Below are positions 61,290 to 64,000 of a stretch of 64,000 nucleotides of DNA, one piece after another (position 1 is the stretch's first letter; each line of letters opens with the position of its first letter). The position numbers and the translations under genes were made by a program. This DNA is from Thermus thermophilus. GTDB lineage: Bacteria; Deinococcota; Deinococci; Deinococcales; Thermaceae. Under the pieces are notes generated by a model. It did no database searches. It worked only from the letters and a program-made list of their open reading frames with translations, and had not been told where the DNA came from. The stretch covers positions 1,984,001 through 2,048,000 of the forward strand of contig NZ_AP025158.1 of NCBI RefSeq assembly GCF_019974155.1, in the 5' to 3' direction.

Positions 61290-62585
61290 ATGCAGGTACT
61301 GGACAAGACGCAGGTGGAAACCCTCTCCAAGGCCCTGGGCGAGCCCGCCTGGCTCTTGGAGAAAAGGCTTAAGGCCCTCGAGGCCTTTGCCCGGCTCCCT
61401 TACCCCAGCAAAAGGGACGAGAACTGGCGGTACACCGACCTCTCCGAAGCCCCCCTGGGGCTTCCCGTGGAGGCCCCCAAGGGGCTAAGGCTTTCCCGGG
61501 ACGACCTCCCCGAGCCCGTGAGGCGCCGCCTGGAGCGGACGGACGTCTCGGGCTTCCTGGTCTTCGTGGGGCCGGACCTCGTCTACGCCGAGGTGCCCGA
61601 GGAGCTTTCGCAAAGGGGCTTGGTCTTCACCTCCCTGGCCGAGGCCCTGAAGACCCACCCAGAAAAGGTGGCGGCGGCCCTCTTCCAGGCGGTCTACACC
61701 GAGGACAAGTTCGCCGCACAGAACAGCGCCTTCTTCACCCACGGGGCCTTCCTCTACGTCCCCGCGGGGCTAGAGGTGGAGAAGCCCCTCGGGGTCTTCA
61801 AGGTGCTCCTGGAAGGGGAAAGGGCCTCGGCGGGGCGGAGCCTCCTCTTCCTGGAGGACAACGCCAAGGCCGCCTACATTGAGGAGTACCTCTCCTCGGA
61901 CCTGCCCCCCACCCTCCACCTCTCCGCCACGGAGATGGTCCTGAGGCCCGGGGCCCGCCTGCGCCACGCCCACGTCCAGACCTTCGGCGAGGGGGTGTGG
62001 CACTTCCACCGGCAAAGGGCCCTTCTGGAGCGGGACGCGGGCCTCAACGACCTCGTGGTGAACCTCGGGGGCGCCTACGCCCGAAGCGAGGTGGCCTCGG
62101 AGCTCGTGGGCCCGGGGGCGGAAAGCGAGATGCTCGGCCTCTATTTCGGGCACGGGAGGCAACAGTTTGACCACTACACCCTGCAGCACCACGTGGAGCA
62201 CCACACCCGAAGCGACCTCCTCTACAAGGGGGCAGTGAAGGACGAGGCCCGGGCGGTCTTCTCCGGCCTCATCCGGCTGGAAAAGGGCGCCCAGAAGACG
62301 GACGCCTACCAGGCGAACCGCAACCTCCTCCTCTCCCCCACGGCCCGGGTGGACTCCATCCCCCAGCTGGAGATCGGGGCCAACGACGTGCGCTGCACCC
62401 ACGGGAGCACCACCGCCCCCGTGGACGAGATGCAGCTCTTCTACCTCCAGTCCCGGGGGCTTCCTCGAGGCCTCGCCCAGGAGCTCCTGGTGAAGGCCCA
62501 CCTGGCGGACGTCCTCACCCGCATCCCCTTGAAGGCGCTCAGGGCCCACATTGAGGCGGTGATTGAGGAGAAGGTGCGGATCTAG
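61290..62585 (+). CDS. sufD: Fe-S assembly protein SufD
   Basis: The 431-aa SufD starts at ATG 61290 with GGGAGGAA right before it. It has the N-terminal YPSKRDENWRYTDLS, AAQNSAFFTHGAFLYVPAGLEVEKP, HHVEHHTRSDLLYKGAVKDEARAVFSGLI and the C-terminal [22 protein letters not shown]. It has no SufB-type cluster Cys. It lies 52 bp after sufB, the gap being taken up by a terminator. Confidence 0.97.
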   Translation: MQVLDKTQVETLSKALGEPAWLLEKRLKALEAFARLPYPSKRDENWRYTDLSEAPLGLPVEAPKGLRLSRDDLPEPVRRRLERTDVSGFLVFVGPDLVYAEVPEELSQRGLVFTSLAEALKTHPEKVAAALFQAVYTEDKFAAQNSAFFTHGAFLYVPAGLEVEKPLGVFKVLLEGERASAGRSLLFLEDNAKAAYIEEYLSSDLPPTLHLSATEMVLRPGARLRHAHVQTFGEGVWHFHRQRALLERDAGLNDLVVNLGGAYARSEVASELVGPGAESEMLGLYFGHGRQQFDHYTLQHHVEHHTRSDLLYKGAVKDEARAVFSGLIRLEKGAQKTDAYQANRNLLLSPTARVDSIPQLEIGANDVRCTHGSTTAPVDEMQLFYLQSRGLPRGLAQELLVKAHLADVLTRIPLKALRAHIEAVIEEKVRI

Positions 62586-62587
62586 CC

Positions 62588-62890
62588 ATGTGGACCCCCG
62601 TGGCCAAGCTCGGCGAGCTCCAAAACGGCCGCCTCGTGGTGAAGCGGCCCGAGCACAAAAAGCCCATCCTCCTCCTTTACACGGGGGAGGAGGTCTTTGC
62701 CTTGGAGGACGTCTGCACCCACGACGACGGCCCCCTCCACGAGGGGGAGGTGGAGGACGGGGCCATCGTCTGCCCCCGCCACGGGGCCCGGTTTGACCTG
62801 AGGACGGGGCGGCAGACCCTCCCCGCCCCGAGGCCCGTGAAGGTCTTCCCCGCCCGCCTCGAGGGGGACACCGTCCTCCTGGACCTCTAG
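62588..62890 (+). CDS. Rieske-type [2Fe-2S] ferredoxin
   Basis: The 100-aa protein has both Rieske motifs: CTHDDGPLHEGEV (Cys-x-His) and CPRHGARFDLRTG (Cys-x-x-His). No membrane helix or oxygenase domain is attached, so it is a free Rieske ferredoxin of the kind found in suf operons. ATG 62588 is 2 nt after the sufD stop. It overlaps the convergent trpD by 4 bp. A role as electron donor in cluster assembly is inferred. Confidence 0.92.
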   Translation: MWTPVAKLGELQNGRLVVKRPEHKKPILLLYTGEEVFALEDVCTHDDGPLHEGEVEDGAIVCPRHGARFDLRTGRQTLPAPRPVKVFPARLEGDTVLLDL

Positions 62891-63876
62891 GCCCTGAGGA
62901 AGGCCACGTAGCGCTCCAGGAGGAGGTAGGCCTCCCCCGAGGCCAGGACCTCCCGGGCCAACGCCACCCCCTCCTTCAGGGAGGGGGTTTTTCCCGCGGC
63001 GTAGAACCCGGCCCCCGCGGCCAGGGCCACGGCGTCCGCCAGGGGGCCCTTCTCCTCCCCCTTGAGGAGGCGGCGGGCGAGGGCCGCGTTCTCCTCGGGG
63101 CCGCCTCCTTTGAGGGCCTCGAGGGGAGCCCTCCTTAGGCCCACCTCCTCGGGGGTGAGGGTATAGGCCCCCTTCCCCACCTCCACCACCCGGTTCTCCC
63201 CGAGGACGAGCTCGTCCGCCCCCTCCCCGTGGACCACGAGCCCCCGGGCCCCAAGCCGCTCCAGGGCCTCGGCCATGGGGGCAAGCCACGCGGGGCTAAA
63301 GACCCCGAGGACGTAGGCGTCCGCCCCGGCGGGGTTGGTGAGGGGCCCGAGGAGGTTGAAGACGGTGCGCACGCCGAGCTCGGCCCGCACCGGGGCCACG
63401 TGGCGCATGGCGGGGTGGAAGACCCGGGCGAAGAGGAAGCCGAAGCCCAGCTCCTCTATGGCCTCTTCCACCCTCTCAGGGGGGGCCTCGAGGTCTACCC
63501 CCAGGGCCTCGAGGAGGTCCGCGCTCCCCGCCTTGGAGCTCGCCGCCCGGTTCCCGTGCTTGGCCACGGCCACACCCCCCGCCGCCGCCACCAGGGCGGC
63601 CAGGGTGGAGAGGTTGAGAAGCCCTTTCCCATCCCCCCCGGTGCCCACGAGGTCCAAAAGGGGGCGCCGGCGCACCTTGAGGGGCCTCGCCGCCTCCCGC
63701 ATGGCCCGGGCCATGGCGGCGATCTCGTGGGGCCGCTCTCCCCTCAGGCTCATGGCCACCAAAAGCCCCGCCGCCCGCACCGGGGAGACCTCCCCCGCCA
63801 TCAGGGCCCGCATGACCTCGTAGGCCTCCCCCTCCTCCAAAACCTCGCCCAGAATGGCCTTCTTCACCGCGTCCAT
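62887..63876 (-). CDS. trpD: Anthranilate phosphoribosyltransferase TrpD
   Basis: TrpD joins anthranilate with PRPP, second step of tryptophan synthesis. The 329-aa protein has [27 protein letters not shown] (PRPP loop), [59 protein letters not shown] and [12 protein letters not shown]. It overlaps the trpG stop by 13 bp, so trpG-trpD translation is coupled. Confidence 0.97.
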   Translation of the reverse strand: MDAVKKAILGEVLEEGEAYEVMRALMAGEVSPVRAAGLLVAMSLRGERPHEIAAMARAMREAARPLKVRRRPLLDLVGTGGDGKGLLNLSTLAALVAAAGGVAVAKHGNRAASSKAGSADLLEALGVDLEAPPERVEEAIEELGFGFLFARVFHPAMRHVAPVRAELGVRTVFNLLGPLTNPAGADAYVLGVFSPAWLAPMAEALERLGARGLVVHGEGADELVLGENRVVEVGKGAYTLTPEEVGLRRAPLEALKGGGPEENAALARRLLKGEEKGPLADAVALAAGAGFYAAGKTPSLKEGVALAREVLASGEAYLLLERYVAFLRA

Positions 63877-64000
63877 GGGTCCTCCAGGAAGTTCTTGAGG
63901 ATGAGTTTACCCGCCTCCGTGAGGTAGCTCTCCGGGTGGAACTGCACCCCGTGGGTGGGGTAGTCCCGGTGGCGGAAGCCCATCACCGTCCGCCCCCCCG
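63864..64000 (-). CDS. trpG: Anthranilate synthase glutamine amidotransferase component, C-terminal part
   Basis: The last 44 codons of a class I glutamine amidotransferase run to the window edge on the minus strand: [41 protein letters not shown] contains the catalytic His and Glu of the triad. Directly upstream of trpD with a 13-bp overlap, this is TrpG rather than PabA by context. The 5' part is outside the window. Confidence 0.93.
   Translation of the reverse strand, partial: GGRTVMGFRHRDYPTHGVQFHPESYLTEAGKLILKNFLEDPWTR

Overview
The window is from a Thermus chromosome, almost certainly T. thermophilus or a very close relative. The DNA is very GC-rich with strong G/C third-position bias. 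The RNA polymerase subunits have the Thermus lengths (beta 1119 aa, beta' 1524 aa), and RecA, MutM and SufC match the Thermus proteins as I remember them. Genes are packed with 1-50 bp overlaps, and many starts are leaderless, with a -10 hexamer 6-7 nt before the ATG or GTG. The strain could not be fixed without a database.

Layout. 1-2033: 3' end of rtcB, two hairpins, and a secreted phosphodiester glycosidase (NAGPA domain). 2086-7823: an accessory island. An hsdM 5' fragment is fused in frame to a DUF4338 (DruA-like) gene, followed by NurA and HerA genes in one operon, a decayed IS630-type transposase, and a small YgjP/M48-type metallopeptidase of the kind usually found beside hsdR. This looks like a type I restriction locus whose core was replaced by a candidate DruA-NurA-HerA defence operon. 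7853-18446: mostly housekeeping genes (moaC, ispF, mgsA, thiI, an amidase, a SLC13/ArsB-type transporter, a GNAT enzyme). An HD-domain gene here is split by an intact IS4-like element with 14-bp inverted repeats and a 4-bp target duplication. 18467-26059: M28 peptidase, initiator tRNA-Met with its own promoter and terminator, a pterin dehydratase, thioesterase and DCC protein, mutM, then a TPP-riboswitch-controlled thiBP pair, a nucleophile-less alpha/beta hydrolase and a class II aldolase. 26060-34023: rpoB-rpoC with promoter, leader hairpin and strong terminator. 34213-41562: a tightly packed run ygfZ-cinA-thpR-recA-rny-mreB-fabZ-S4 protein that reads like one operon. 41602-58999: mixed genes including a HAD phosphatase, an enolase-superfamily racemase, a lone sugar-type permease, mltG, ruvX, alaS, a MacB-like ABC pair, a CoA-disulfide-reductase-like flavoprotein, aceA, and a large ATPase/TPR protein split by one extra G. 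59082-64000: sufC-sufB-sufD-Rieske operon with a terminator inside it, then trpD and the 3' end of trpG.

The most interesting region is 2086-7823 (candidate undescribed defence operon). Next come the regulatory structures: the TPP switch that masks a ribosome-binding site, the sufB-sufD terminator, the paired divergent leaderless promoters, and the nested palindrome before aceA. All family assignments come from reading motifs, not from database searches.
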